Part shown: piece after piece, positions 25,084 through 34,674 of the stretch
Numbering within the stretch: the first letter of the stretch is position 1
Layout of the letters: each line of letters opens with the position of its first letter
Source of the DNA: an uncultured Latescibacterota bacterium
GTDB lineage: Bacteria; Latescibacterota; UBA2968; UBA8231
Direction of reading: 5' to 3'
Length of the DNA stretch: 64,000 nucleotides
Assembly: GCA_958295495.1 (NCBI GenBank)
Contig: OY282352.1
Location: 558,001-622,000 of the forward strand
Translations under genes and position numbers: made by a program
Notes under the pieces: generated by a model
Databases searched by the model: none
Seen by the model: the letters and a program-made list of their open reading frames with translations, nothing else
What the model was told of the DNA's origin: nothing

Positions 25084-28000
25084 TTAGGTCGCCTTCTCCT
25101 CGCGCCCAAACGCCGACGCCATAATCCGCTGCATGGTCGTGCGGAAATCATCGAAAAAGGTGTAAAACAGCGGCACCAACAGCAGCGTCAGCACCATAGA
25201 AGCTAGCAGGCCCCCGATCATCGTCCGGCCCAGCGGCGCGTAGGCCAAGCCCACCATCTTGGAATTGCCCGCAGCCATCGGGATCAGCCCGAAAGCGGTG
25301 GTGAAGGTCGTCATCAGGATCGGCCGGAAGCGGTGGCGGCCGGCCTCCAGCAGCGCGTCGTAGCGCGACTTGCCCTCGGCCCGCAGCCGGTTGGCCAAAT
25401 CGATCAGCACGATGGCGTTGTTGACCACCACGCCTATCAGGATCACCGAGCCGATCATCGACATGATTTCAAAGGGCGTGTCGGTCAGATATAGAACCCA
25501 ATAAACCCCGAGAAAGGAAAATGGGATCGACACGATCACCGACAGCGGCAGCACGAAGGACTCGAAGAGCACCCCCATCAGCAAAAAGACAAAGGTCACG
25601 GACATGATAAGGGCGAACTTCTGCGACTGGTCCTGCTCCTCTAGTTCCACAAAGCGGGCACCCTTGTCCCAGCGATAGCCGCGCGGCATCTCGAAGCCCT
25701 GCATCACCTGATCAACTTGGGCGAAAAGATGTTGAGCCCGGTCCTTGGAGGCGCGGGCGCTGACATTGAGCATGGTCTGCCGGTTCTCGCGCCGGATATT
25801 GCCCAAGGTGCGCTCGACGTAGATGTCCGCCAGCGCTTCGAGGGATACTTCGCGGTCATCGACGGTGGGGAAGCTCTGGTTGCGCAGATCGTCTAGGCTC
25901 TGAGTGTCGTAGCTGGCTAGCTGCACGCGGATATTGACTTCGCGGCCGTCGTCGGTGTGGAACTTGTTGATATCCGTGCCGCGCAGTGCGTAGGCAATGC
26001 CTCCCGAAATCTGTTGGGGGTCCACGCCTAAGCGCTGCACTTGGTCGCGGTCGAGGCGCACCTGTAGCTCGGTGCCGCCGCGGTCCATGTCGGTGTTGAC
26101 CGACAGCAAGCCGGGGATGCTCTCCATTCGCCGTTCGACCTCGGCGGCCAGCTCGATCAGCACCTCGGTGTCCTCGCCATATAGGCTGACATTGACTCGG
26201 GGATCTTGCTCGGAGTCTTCCCAGTTGACCCGCAAGTCGATGCCCGGTGGCAGGTAGAGCCGCTCGCGGAGATCCTTCTCGACCTCCTTGTAGGAGAGGT
26301 ATTCCCGTTCCTTCAGGCCCAGCGCGACGCTCAAATTGTTCCACGCCACCTCATACCACTCCACGTTATCCTCTTCGGCAAAAAACAGCGTCACCCGGCC
26401 CCAGCCGCGGCGGAAGTAGGTGCGTAGCATCTCGACGTTGTACTCTGTCTTGCGGGCCATCACCGTGTCTTCAATAGCGGTCATGAACTTCTCGGCCTGG
26501 TCCAGCGACTGGCCCGAAGGCATCTCAAAGGCCAAGTCCATCCGCACCTCGTTGCGCTCCTGATTGTCGGTGCGCTCCATGCCATTCATCGGGATCTGGA
26601 TGCTGGCGAAAAGGACCAAGGCAATCACGAAGGCGTCGAGGCGGTTGTTTAGCACCCAACCCAGCGAGCGCACGTAGTGTTTGCGGCACCAGACGATCAC
26701 CCGTGGCTCGCTTTTTTCCCTGCTCGTCGCCAGCTTGAGCGCGGCGAGGGGGATGAAGATCAGGGCGATGAGCAGCGAGGCCACTAGCCCCACGATGACC
26801 GGCAGGCCGATTCTGAGCATCCAGAACGAAAACATCTGCTCGTCGCTCATCAGGATTAGGGGCAGGAAGACCACTACCGTCGTCAGAGTTGCCATGGTCA
26901 CTGCTAGCCCCACCTCGCCAGCCCCTTCAACCGAAGCCGTGCGCGGAGCGATACCTTCTTGGCGCTTGCGGTAGATGTTTTCGACGATGACGATGGCGTT
27001 GTCAACCACCAAGCCTAGGCTCAACATCAGGCCCATCATCGTCGCCATATTCAACGACCAGCCTATGAAGTACAGGACAGTAATCGTCGCCAGAATCGAC
27101 AGAGGAATCGCCAAGGTGATAATCATCGTGATGCGCACCGCGCGTAAGAAGAAGAAGAGCACTATGGCCGCAAACAGCCCACCCCACAGGCCGGAGTTTT
27201 TGAGATTGTCAACCGAGTTGGTCACTTGGTCGCCTTGGTTCCAGACCAGCTTGAAATCCAAACCTTCGAGCTGGGGGTGATCCTGCAGCTTCTCCATCGC
27301 CTCCTTCACGCCGTCGGCGACCTCAACTACATTGGCCCCCGATGCCTTAGTGACGCCGAAGGCCATCGCCTCCTTGCGGTCAATGCGGTTGACCCAGTCT
27401 TGCTGCGGCTGCTTGTAGGAAACCTCGGCGAGGTCGGACAGCCGTAGCTGGTGCTCGGGATCGATCACGGTGTTGGCGATCTCTTCGATGTCCTCGAAAC
27501 GGCCCACCGAACGCACATAGATCTTCTTACCGCCCTCAATCACCCAGCCCCCGGGTACGGTGAGGTTTTGGGCGCGCAGGCTGTTGAGTGCCTCAAAGAC
27601 ATTGACCCGGTGGCTGCGCACCTTGCCTTGGTCCAGCTCGACGATCACCTGTCTGCTGGGCGAGCCCCAAAGCTCGATGTTGCCGACTCCATCGACGCGG
27701 CGCAAGGCCGGCTCCATATAGGTGTCGATGAGCTGGCGCGGGTCGGCGTGTTGGCCCTTGAAGGTGATGACTCCCTCCATGATCGGGATGTCGTTTTGGT
27801 CCCAGCGCCGGACCCACAGTTGCTCAATCTCGTCGGGCAGCTCGGGCATTATCCGGTCGAGCCGGTCCTTCATCTCGGCAAAAGCCAATTGCAGGTCCGT
27901 GCCCTTCTGGAACTCGACTTGGACACTGCCGCCGCCACTATAGGCGTTGGAGCGGATCCGCTTGACCCGGCTGACTTGGGCGACGGCCTCTTCGAGGTGA

Positions 28001-28215
28001 TGCACCACTTTCTGCTCAACTTCGACCGCTCCGGCGTTGGGATAGTTGGCCCAAGCGAACAGCCGGGGATAGTCGAAGCCTTCGGGGAAAAGCGTCAGCG
28101 GGATCCGCGTGTAGGCGATGTAGCCCACCACCAGCAGCGCGACCAGCGACATCACCACGGTCACCGGCCGATTGACCGAAAAGCGCGGCAGGGGATAGTG
28201 GGTTGACTTTTCCAT
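25084..28215 (-). CDS. RND-family efflux transporter (HAE1-like), first pump subunit
   Basis: The protein of 1043 residues has the usual RND size: TM1 at the N-terminus, two large periplasmic loops and twelve helices. TM4 carries GLVVDNAIVIVENIYR, the proton-relay region, and the second half repeats with GVVVNNAIVLIDLANRLR. It lies 9 bases after the second RND gene, with AGGAGGA before its ATG. It likely works with the adaptor and the second RND subunit of the same operon, perhaps as a mixed trimer, but substrates are unknown. No TolC-type outer-membrane factor is in the window. Confidence 0.9.
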   Translation of the reverse strand: MEKSTHYPLPRFSVNRPVTVVMSLVALLVVGYIAYTRIPLTLFPEGFDYPRLFAWANYPNAGAVEVEQKVVHHLEEAVAQVSRVKRIRSNAYSGGGSVQVEFQKGTDLQLAFAEMKDRLDRIMPELPDEIEQLWVRRWDQNDIPIMEGVITFKGQHADPRQLIDTYMEPALRRVDGVGNIELWGSPSRQVIVELDQGKVRSHRVNVFEALNSLRAQNLTVPGGWVIEGGKKIYVRSVGRFEDIEEIANTVIDPEHQLRLSDLAEVSYKQPQQDWVNRIDRKEAMAFGVTKASGANVVEVADGVKEAMEKLQDHPQLEGLDFKLVWNQGDQVTNSVDNLKNSGLWGGLFAAIVLFFFLRAVRITMIITLAIPLSILATITVLYFIGWSLNMATMMGLMLSLGLVVDNAIVIVENIYRKRQEGIAPRTASVEGAGEVGLAVTMATLTTVVVFLPLILMSDEQMFSFWMLRIGLPVIVGLVASLLIALIFIPLAALKLATSREKSEPRVIVWCRKHYVRSLGWVLNNRLDAFVIALVLFASIQIPMNGMERTDNQERNEVRMDLAFEMPSGQSLDQAEKFMTAIEDTVMARKTEYNVEMLRTYFRRGWGRVTLFFAEEDNVEWYEVAWNNLSVALGLKEREYLSYKEVEKDLRERLYLPPGIDLRVNWEDSEQDPRVNVSLYGEDTEVLIELAAEVERRMESIPGLLSVNTDMDRGGTELQVRLDRDQVQRLGVDPQQISGGIAYALRGTDINKFHTDDGREVNIRVQLASYDTQSLDDLRNQSFPTVDDREVSLEALADIYVERTLGNIRRENRQTMLNVSARASKDRAQHLFAQVDQVMQGFEMPRGYRWDKGARFVELEEQDQSQKFALIMSVTFVFLLMGVLFESFVLPLSVIVSIPFSFLGVYWVLYLTDTPFEIMSMIGSVILIGVVVNNAIVLIDLANRLRAEGKSRYDALLEAGRHRFRPILMTTFTTAFGLIPMAAGNSKMVGLAYAPLGRTMIGGLLASMVLTLLLVPLFYTFFDDFRTTMQRIMASAFGREEKAT

Positions 28216-28224
28216 GGATTCCTC

Positions 28225-31200
28225 CTAGGCCCGGCGATCGACCAGCGAATACACCGTCGGGATCACCACGAGGGTGAGGAAGGTGGAAGAGACGAGGCCA
28301 GCGATTACGGTCAGGGCCATCGGCGTGCGGATCTCGGCCCCCTCGCCCAGCCCCAAGGCCATCGGCAACAGCCCCAAGACCGTCGTAGCAGTGGTCATGG
28401 CGATCGGGCGCAGCCGCACGGCACCGGCCTCGATGATGGCCGCGGTCTTCTCCATGCCGGTGCGGCGCAAGGTGTTGATATAGTCAATGAGCACGATGGC
28501 GTTGTTGACGACGATGCCGGCCAGCATAATCAGGCCGATAAAGACCACCACACTCAGAGACACCTGCGCCAGATAGAGTGCTACCACCACGCCGATCAGT
28601 GCCAAGGGCACTGTGAACATGATGACGAAGGGATGCACCAGCGACTCGAACTGGCTGGCCATCACCACATAGACTAGGAAGATCGCCAGCACCAAGGCGA
28701 AGTAGAGGCTCTGCAGCGAGGTCTCCATCTCCTCGTTCTGGCCGCTGATCACAAAGTCGAAACCTAGCGGGAAGTCCATCTTCCCCAGTTCGTCGTGGAT
28801 CAGGCCCGAGGCCGTGCCCAAATCGATGCCTTGGATGTTGGCCGTGACCACTGCGGCGCGCTGCTGGTCAATGCGGCGGATCTCGCTCGGCCCCTCGTTG
28901 ACCCGGATATCGGCCACCGCAGAAAGCGGAATGGGAATAGGAGCATTGGGATTGATCACCAGTCGCCGCAGCTCGTCGAGACCGAGGCGATCCTCCTCGC
29001 GCAGCCGCACCAGCACGTCAATCTGGTGCTCGTCTTGGCGGAAGTCGGTGGCAACCTTGCCCTGTACCTTGTGGCGCACCAACTCGGCGACATTGCGCAG
29101 CGATAGGCCGTAGGCCGCAAGTTGGTCGCGCTTGTAGCTGATCTGGAGCTCGGGGTTGCCCGCCTGCAGCGACGATTTGACGTCGACTAGCCCGGGCAAG
29201 CCGGCCATCCGCGACTCGGCCTCCAAGCTCAACTGACGCAATTGGCGCAGATTGTAGCCGCGGACCTCGACCTCGATGGGCGTCTTGAAGCTGAACAGCG
29301 CCGGATGCGAGACTTCGACCTCGATTTCGGGTATATCGTCAACCGCGTCTCGCAGACGCCGGATCAACGCGGTCTCTTGCGCGGCGCTGGACCCTTCCTG
29401 CAGGCGGATTGTTACTTGGGCGGTGTGCTCGCCTTCTTCCGCCGAGGAACTCGCCGACCGATCAGTGCCCACCGTCGTCGCCACGCGCGCGACTTGGGGC
29501 TGCTCGTCGGCGATCCCTTCAATCTGGCGCACGATCTCGGCGGTCTCTTCCAACGGCGTACCCACCGGCAGCCGGAGGTCGAGATTGAATTCAGCTTGGT
29601 AAACTTGGGGAATCAGCTCGGTGCCCAGCTCGGGTACGAGCTTGTACCAGCAGACCAGCAGGGCGGCTAGGGCACCGCCGATAATCAGCAAGCGCCGCCT
29701 GAGCGCCCAGCCCAACAGGGCCGGATAGGTCTGCTGCACCAGGCCGAAGCCGCGTTCAAACACAAAGAGCAGCGGCAAAAAGACCGGCAGCAGCAGGATG
29801 CCTAGCAGAAACAACACCAGCACCAGCATCAGCCCGAAGAGCATCAGCACCACCTGTAGGACGATGCCCACCAGCCTGAGCACCATGCCAAAGACGAAGC
29901 GCACGGCCACCAGATAGACCATCGCCAGCGGTAGTAACAATACTTTGAGCACCTTCCACACTAGGTGCTCGGACCTGTTCACCCAGCGCCAGTAGCGCTG
30001 CCCAGTCTCGCCGAGGGTGCGCGGCGACTCAAAGCCCAAGATGCCCGGCCAGACGCGCTCGAAGAAGGTCCACTTGCCAATGCGACTTTCGGCGGCCCAA
30101 GCACCGACCCAACTCTGAAAGGTCCGCTCGCGCTTGAGCCAGAAGTACTCGATGGGTTTGATCAGCCACCACAACAGCTCGCAGACGAGGAGAAAGGCTC
30201 CTTTGAGTACCGCCGCGACGAGGGTTGCTGCGGCCAGCCCGATCCGCAACAGCACCTCGCCGATTAAGTAGGGCAGCGAAAGGGCCCCCTGCGCCGCCTT
30301 GCGCCACCGGCTCCCCGGCTCGCTGAATATCGCGCGGGCCCGGCTCAGCGCCTGTAAGCGCAGAAAGTCGCTGCGACCAATCTGCTCGGCCAACCCGCCT
30401 TGGCGGTCGATTTGGCGCGAGGCCAGCATGGGAATGAAAAACAGCGCCACCCCCAACGAGGCCAACAGCGAGAATACCACCGTCAGCGCCATATCGCCGA
30501 AAATTTGCCCGGCTACGCCCTCGACGAAGACGATGGGGAAAAACACCGTGATTGTAGTAAGGGTTGAGGCGAACACTGCGGTGCCGACCTCGCCGGTGCC
30601 GCGGACGGTGGCTTGGACCAGATCGTCCCCTTCTTCCCGACAGCGGAAGATGCTCTCCAGCACCACGATCGAGTTATCGACCAGCATCCCGATTCCGAGG
30701 GCCAACCCGCCGAGCGACATGATATTGAGCGACACGTCGAACATGTACATCGGCGCGAAGGTCGCCATGATCGACACCGGGATCGTCAGGCCGACGATCA
30801 GGGTGTGGACCACGTTGCGCAAAAACACGAAGAGCACTATCACGGCCATGGTCCCGCCGATGAGCGCATTGAGTTGGACTTCAGTGATCGAATTCTTGAT
30901 AAAACCCGACTGATCGGACAACAACTCCAGCTTGGCGCCTCGGGGCAGGCGATGGCCGATGAAGTCGGTCATCCGCAAATGCTCCATCGCCTTGCGGGCC
31001 GCCGCCTGCTTCTTCGCCTCTAGTTCCTCTTGTTGCTCCTCCTTGTTCTTTTTTGCCGCAGCTTTTTCAGCCTCTCGCTTTTTTTGCGCCTCTTCTTGCT
31101 CCTCGCTGCGCTGCGCCATTTCCTGGGCTTCTCGGGTCTTCTGTTCCACGTACTCGCGCTGCTCTGGCAAGCCGAAAAGCGTGTTGCGAACCCTTTCGGC

Positions 31201-32094
31201 GACGGCGACGATATTGGCGTCCCCTTCCTTGTAGATCTCGATCTCGACGCTCTCTCGGCCGTTGACCCGGGTGATGATCTCGCGGTCCTTGTGCGAGCGG
31301 CTTACCTCGGCGATGTCGCGTAGGTACACATCGGCGTCGCCCTGTCGCACCACGATCAACTCGGCGATCTCATCGACTGTGGCGAACTCGTTGAGCGTGC
31401 GGATCAGGTATTCGACTTGGCCCTCGCGCAAGTTGCCGCCGGGCAAATTGACGTTGTTCTGGGCTAGGCGGTTGTTTATCTGATTGATGTCTAGGCCCAT
31501 CACCGAGATCTGACGCTCGTTGAGCGCGACGTGGATCTCCTCCTCCAAGCCGCCCTTGATTTTGACCGCGGCCACCCCGGCCAGCGCCTCCAACTCGCGC
31601 TTGATTTCGCGCTCGGCGAGGTAGCGTAGCGCGTAGAGATCTTGCGGCCCGTGCAGGCCGATGCGCATGATCGGGTCTAGGGAAGGGTCGTAGCGCAGCA
31701 GGAGGGGTTTCTCGGCGTCTTGGGGCAACCAGACGCGGTCGGCCTTCTCGCGGATTTCTTGGGACATCGCGTTCATGTCGGTGTCCCATTCAAATTCGAG
31801 GATGATGTCCGACTGCCCGGCCTTGGAGATGGAGCTGATGTTGACGAGGTGAGGCACAATGCCCAATTCCTGCTCCAAAGGGCGGGAGAGCAGGGTTTCG
31901 ACTTCCTCCGGCGCCGTGCCCGGATATTCGGTGCGCACCGTCAGGGTCGGATAGGAAATGTCGGGCATTAGGTTCAGCGAGAGCCGCTGATAGGAGACCC
32001 AGCCGAAAACGCAAACGGCCAGCACCACCATGAGAATGGCGACTGGCCGCCGGGTTGCAATAGCGAAGCGAGATGGGCTAATAGGCTGCTGCAC
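28225..32094 (-). CDS. RND-family efflux transporter with coiled-coil and membrane insertions
   Basis: The product has 1289 residues from a GTG at 32094, four bases after the adaptor stop; the frame is open further upstream but that part is antisense-like low-complexity sequence. The RND core is complete (GMLVDNSIVVLESIFRCREE in TM4, GIVVNNAIVLIDYINTLR in TM10). It is about 250 residues longer than usual. Residues about 308-378 form a highly charged Glu/Lys/Ala coiled coil in the first periplasmic region. Residues about 565-785, between TM6 and TM7, form a long insertion with several very hydrophobic stretches, where a linker of about 35 residues is normal. No sign of a frameshift was seen. 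Confidence 0.85.
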   Translation of the reverse strand: MQQPISPSRFAIATRRPVAILMVVLAVCVFGWVSYQRLSLNLMPDISYPTLTVRTEYPGTAPEEVETLLSRPLEQELGIVPHLVNISSISKAGQSDIILEFEWDTDMNAMSQEIREKADRVWLPQDAEKPLLLRYDPSLDPIMRIGLHGPQDLYALRYLAEREIKRELEALAGVAAVKIKGGLEEEIHVALNERQISVMGLDINQINNRLAQNNVNLPGGNLREGQVEYLIRTLNEFATVDEIAELIVVRQGDADVYLRDIAEVSRSHKDREIITRVNGRESVEIEIYKEGDANIVAVAERVRNTLFGLPEQREYVEQKTREAQEMAQRSEEQEEAQKKREAEKAAAKKNKEEQQEELEAKKQAAARKAMEHLRMTDFIGHRLPRGAKLELLSDQSGFIKNSITEVQLNALIGGTMAVIVLFVFLRNVVHTLIVGLTIPVSIMATFAPMYMFDVSLNIMSLGGLALGIGMLVDNSIVVLESIFRCREEGDDLVQATVRGTGEVGTAVFASTLTTITVFFPIVFVEGVAGQIFGDMALTVVFSLLASLGVALFFIPMLASRQIDRQGGLAEQIGRSDFLRLQALSRARAIFSEPGSRWRKAAQGALSLPYLIGEVLLRIGLAAATLVAAVLKGAFLLVCELLWWLIKPIEYFWLKRERTFQSWVGAWAAESRIGKWTFFERVWPGILGFESPRTLGETGQRYWRWVNRSEHLVWKVLKVLLLPLAMVYLVAVRFVFGMVLRLVGIVLQVVLMLFGLMLVLVLFLLGILLLPVFLPLLFVFERGFGLVQQTYPALLGWALRRRLLIIGGALAALLVCWYKLVPELGTELIPQVYQAEFNLDLRLPVGTPLEETAEIVRQIEGIADEQPQVARVATTVGTDRSASSSAEEGEHTAQVTIRLQEGSSAAQETALIRRLRDAVDDIPEIEVEVSHPALFSFKTPIEVEVRGYNLRQLRQLSLEAESRMAGLPGLVDVKSSLQAGNPELQISYKRDQLAAYGLSLRNVAELVRHKVQGKVATDFRQDEHQIDVLVRLREEDRLGLDELRRLVINPNAPIPIPLSAVADIRVNEGPSEIRRIDQQRAAVVTANIQGIDLGTASGLIHDELGKMDFPLGFDFVISGQNEEMETSLQSLYFALVLAIFLVYVVMASQFESLVHPFVIMFTVPLALIGVVVALYLAQVSLSVVVFIGLIMLAGIVVNNAIVLIDYINTLRRTGMEKTAAIIEAGAVRLRPIAMTTATTVLGLLPMALGLGEGAEIRTPMALTVIAGLVSSTFLTLVVIPTVYSLVDRRA

Positions 32095-32098
32095 GGGC

Positions 32099-33262
32099 CT
32101 AGCCTTGGCCCGCGTCGTCGGCTGAGTTGACCACGCGCACTCGCGTGCTATCCTTGAGGCCGTTTTGCCCGACGACGATGATCGGGGTGCCCGAGTCGAT
32201 GCCGGCGAGTGCCTCGATAAAGTCGGCGTCCTCGAACCCGGGCTGTAGCTTGATCCGGGCGGCCGTGGTGTCCTCGACCGCGAACACGAACCGGTCGCCG
32301 CCATCGTACACGATTGCCTGCTTGGGTATCAACACGGCCTCTGCGTGCGTGGCGGTGACGATGCGCACGTTGACGAAGAGGCCGGGCCGCAAGTACTCCC
32401 AGCGGTCGCGCAAGCCCACCGTGACCTTGAAGGTTCCGCTCCTCGGATCGACTACGGGGCTGATGCGCTTGACCCAGCCGTGAAACTGCTTGTCGGGCAA
32501 AAACTCCGAGGTGATAAGTGCCTGCTGGCCGCTGCCGATGGTGGTGAGGTACTGGCCGGGTGCGAAGACGCGGGCGATGAGGTCGTCGAGCTTGATGAGG
32601 TCGTAGAGCTTGCTACTCGGCCCCACCCGCGCGCCGACTTGCACGTAGCGCTCGGTAATCACGCCGGAAAACGGCGCGATGATTTCTGCGTATTCCAGCT
32701 CTAGGCGAGCGCGTGCTAGCCGAAGGCGGGATTGTTCAAAGTTGTATTTGTTGGTCTCGAACTCTTGGACGCTGATGAGGTTGCGCTCAAACATGGCCTC
32801 GGTGCGCTTGAAGCCGGTCTGCTGATAGTCGTAGTTGGCTTGGGCCTCCGCCGTGGCGATGCGCAACTGCTTGTCCTCGATGCGGAGGAGGGTGTCGCCC
32901 GCCTCGACGCGGTCGCCCGCCTCGACTCTAAGCTGCTTGACGAGGCCGCTGATTTGGGGATAAATCTCGACGGCCGCCTCGGTTTCGATTGTCGAGTTGA
33001 AGAGCAGATGCGCGGAAATCTCGCCCGTGTGTGCGAGGGCGACTTCGACGGGCACTGCTTCTATGGGCTTGGATAGGCTATCGGCGGCCGTGCTGTCGGC
33101 TCGGGCCGTTGGGTCTGAGCCGTCGCCCTCGCCTTGCCGGCCTGCTTGCGCGCCGCAAGCCCCCAAAGTTGCTGCCAACAACAGTACGCCTGCCTTGTGC
33201 CATGCGTTCAAAATTGTCTCCCTTCGGGGTCTGTGGGCTTGTAGGGGACGAAAGTAGTGCAT
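32099..33262 (-). CDS. RND periplasmic adaptor (membrane fusion) lipoprotein
   Basis: The product has up to 387 residues. A lipoprotein signal LLLAATLGAC is visible. An alternative TTG start at 33211, with AAGGGAG 8 bases upstream, would place this signal right at the N-terminus and may be the true start. The biotinyl-lipoyl halves (VSGLVKQLRVEAGDRVEAGD-like line ISGLVKQLRVEAGDRVEAGD and EIIAPFSGVITERYVQVGA) flank an alpha-helical hairpin, followed by the beta-barrel domain. It should be anchored to the inner membrane and link the RND pumps to an outer-membrane channel. It is the first gene of the three-gene efflux operon. Confidence 0.9.
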   Translation of the reverse strand: MHYFRPLQAHRPRRETILNAWHKAGVLLLAATLGACGAQAGRQGEGDGSDPTARADSTAADSLSKPIEAVPVEVALAHTGEISAHLLFNSTIETEAAVEIYPQISGLVKQLRVEAGDRVEAGDTLLRIEDKQLRIATAEAQANYDYQQTGFKRTEAMFERNLISVQEFETNKYNFEQSRLRLARARLELEYAEIIAPFSGVITERYVQVGARVGPSSKLYDLIKLDDLIARVFAPGQYLTTIGSGQQALITSEFLPDKQFHGWVKRISPVVDPRSGTFKVTVGLRDRWEYLRPGLFVNVRIVTATHAEAVLIPKQAIVYDGGDRFVFAVEDTTAARIKLQPGFEDADFIEALAGIDSGTPIIVVGQNGLKDSTRVRVVNSADDAGQG

Positions 33263-33320
33263 TACCTTAACAGTTATTCAACCCTGCAAAGCGGACAGTG
33301 TCAAATGGAGATGAGATATC

Positions 33321-33743
33321 GTGAGCTATCAAAACGTCAGTCCCACTGAGGCAAAGGAACTGCTCGAAGGCGACGCGGGCGCGGTCTATATCGACGTCCG
33401 CTCCATCCCCGAATACGAGAGCGGCCATCCGGCCGGCGCATTCAACATTCCCATCATGCAACGCCACGCCATGGACATGGTTCCCAACCTCGATTTCGTC
33501 CGGGTCGTCCAAGGCCATTTTGCCGCGGATGCCAAGCTGCTCGTCGGCTGTCAGTCGGGCGCGCGCTCCATGCGCGCTTGTGAAGCTCTCGTCGCCGCTG
33601 GCTTCACCGATGTGGCCAACGTCACGGCCGGCTTTGGTGGGTCGCGCACCGAGCGCGGCTGGCTGGACCTCGGCTTTCCGGTCGAATTCGGTGCCAGCGA
33701 CGACAAAGGCTACGCGGCCCTAACCGGCGATTCGGGCGCGTGA
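33321..33743 (+). CDS. Rhodanese-like domain protein
   Basis: The protein of 140 residues starts at a GTG. The single rhodanese domain has YIDVRSIPEYESGHPAGAFN and the active-site loop CQSGARS with the persulfide-forming cysteine. A sulfur-transfer role is expected in the cytoplasm. Its stop overlaps the GTG of the siroheme synthase gene by four bases (GTGA), so the two are probably cotranslated, which links sulfur transfer with siroheme/sulfite metabolism. Confidence 0.88.
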   Translation: MSYQNVSPTEAKELLEGDAGAVYIDVRSIPEYESGHPAGAFNIPIMQRHAMDMVPNLDFVRVVQGHFAADAKLLVGCQSGARSMRACEALVAAGFTDVANVTAGFGGSRTERGWLDLGFPVEFGASDDKGYAALTGDSGA

Positions 33744-34438
33744 GCAAGCCGCTCAATCCCTATTTCCAAGTGGGGCTCGACGTGATGGAGCAGCCCTGCT
33801 TGGTCATCGGCGGAGGGCGCGAGGCCGAAGACAAGGCCGGTCGCTTGCTAACCGCCGGTGCGCGGTTGACAGTGGTTAGCCCCAGTGCGACGCCCGCGCT
33901 CGTCGAATGGGCTGGGGCCGGTCGCCTCACCCACCACCCGCGCCGCTTTGCCGAGCGCGACCTCGACGGCGTCTTCTTGGTGCTGAACACCGTGCGCGAC
34001 AGCGCGCTAACGGCGCGGGTGCATGAACTCGCCTTGGCGCACAAGATCCTGATCAACTCCTACGACAATCCGGCCTATTCCAACTTTGGCATGGTGGCCT
34101 TGGTGCATCCGGGCCACTTGCGGCTGAGCATCTCTACCTCCAACGCCAGCCCGGCACTATCCCGCCGCTTGCGGCAAGACCTCGAAGAAATTTTCGACGG
34201 GGAATTTTCTGCGTACCTCAACTGCTTGGCCGAGGCTCGCCAGCGGGTGCGCGAACGGGTCGCCGACCGCGAGACGCGCTTTGCTCTGCTGCGCTCTTTG
34301 GTCAGCGGCTTCCGCTTGAAAGGAACGCTGCGCTATCCAGCCGACTGGAAGCGGCGGGTAGAAGCACTGCTGACGTGTGAATTGGAATGTTGCGGGACGG
34401 GGGAGCGGTGTGCGGATTGTCCGGTGGGAACTAGCTAA
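33740..34438 (+). CDS. Precorrin-2 dehydrogenase / sirohydrochlorin ferrochelatase (Met8/CysG N-terminal type)
   Basis: The protein of 232 residues starts at a GTG. The NAD-binding site reads CLVIGGGREAEDKAGRLL; the Asn-rich line INSYDNPAYSNFGMVALV stands where CysG has the N-D-x-F-x-x-P line, and LRLSISTSNASPALSRRLRQ follows. These are the features of the bifunctional dehydrogenase/ferrochelatase that makes siroheme from precorrin-2. The C-terminus has an unusual cysteine cluster (CELECCGTGERCADC) that could bind metal. The methyltransferase half of CysG is absent, so it must be encoded elsewhere. Confidence 0.85.
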   Translation: MSKPLNPYFQVGLDVMEQPCLVIGGGREAEDKAGRLLTAGARLTVVSPSATPALVEWAGAGRLTHHPRRFAERDLDGVFLVLNTVRDSALTARVHELALAHKILINSYDNPAYSNFGMVALVHPGHLRLSISTSNASPALSRRLRQDLEEIFDGEFSAYLNCLAEARQRVRERVADRETRFALLRSLVSGFRLKGTLRYPADWKRRVEALLTCELECCGTGERCADCPVGTS

Positions 34439-34497
34439 GTCTGTAGTCAGTAGGACTGCTATATGCGGGATTGACCTCTGCCTTCCTTGGAGTTGGC

Positions 34498-34527
34498 TTG
34501 TCATTCTACTTGTCATTCTATTATTAT
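34498..34527 (+). promoter_or_regulatory. Direct repeat and possible promoter before the amidohydrolase gene
   Basis: TTGTCATTCTA occurs twice in tandem (34498-34508 and 34510-34520), followed by TTATTATT. TTGTCA at 34498 with TATTAT at 34522 gives an 18-base spacing. The 236-base gap 34439-34674 is AT-rich and holds nothing else recognisable. The gene also has a strong AGGAGG site 8 bases before its ATG. Confidence 0.3.
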
Positions 34528-34674
34528 TGGAATTGTTGGCCTGTTGGCTTTGATAAAGAGCCGATTACACGCTATGATCTGTCAATCGCAAGTTAAGTAA
34601 AACCTATCGAGTGGCACGGTATCTTATCTTCACAATTTGGGTCACCTATACGCAAGCCACAAGGAGGAAAGACC

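Noticed and set aside
32095..32304. N-terminal extension of the second RND pump
   Set aside because: The 70 extra residues are Ser/Arg/Pro-rich, antisense-like sequence within the adaptor gene; RND proteins start just before the first membrane helix, which fits the GTG at 32094.
34612..34627. Possible sigma-54 promoter (TGGCAC) before the amidohydrolase gene
   Set aside because: The -24-like TGGCAC is present but no TTGC-type -12 element follows at the required distance.
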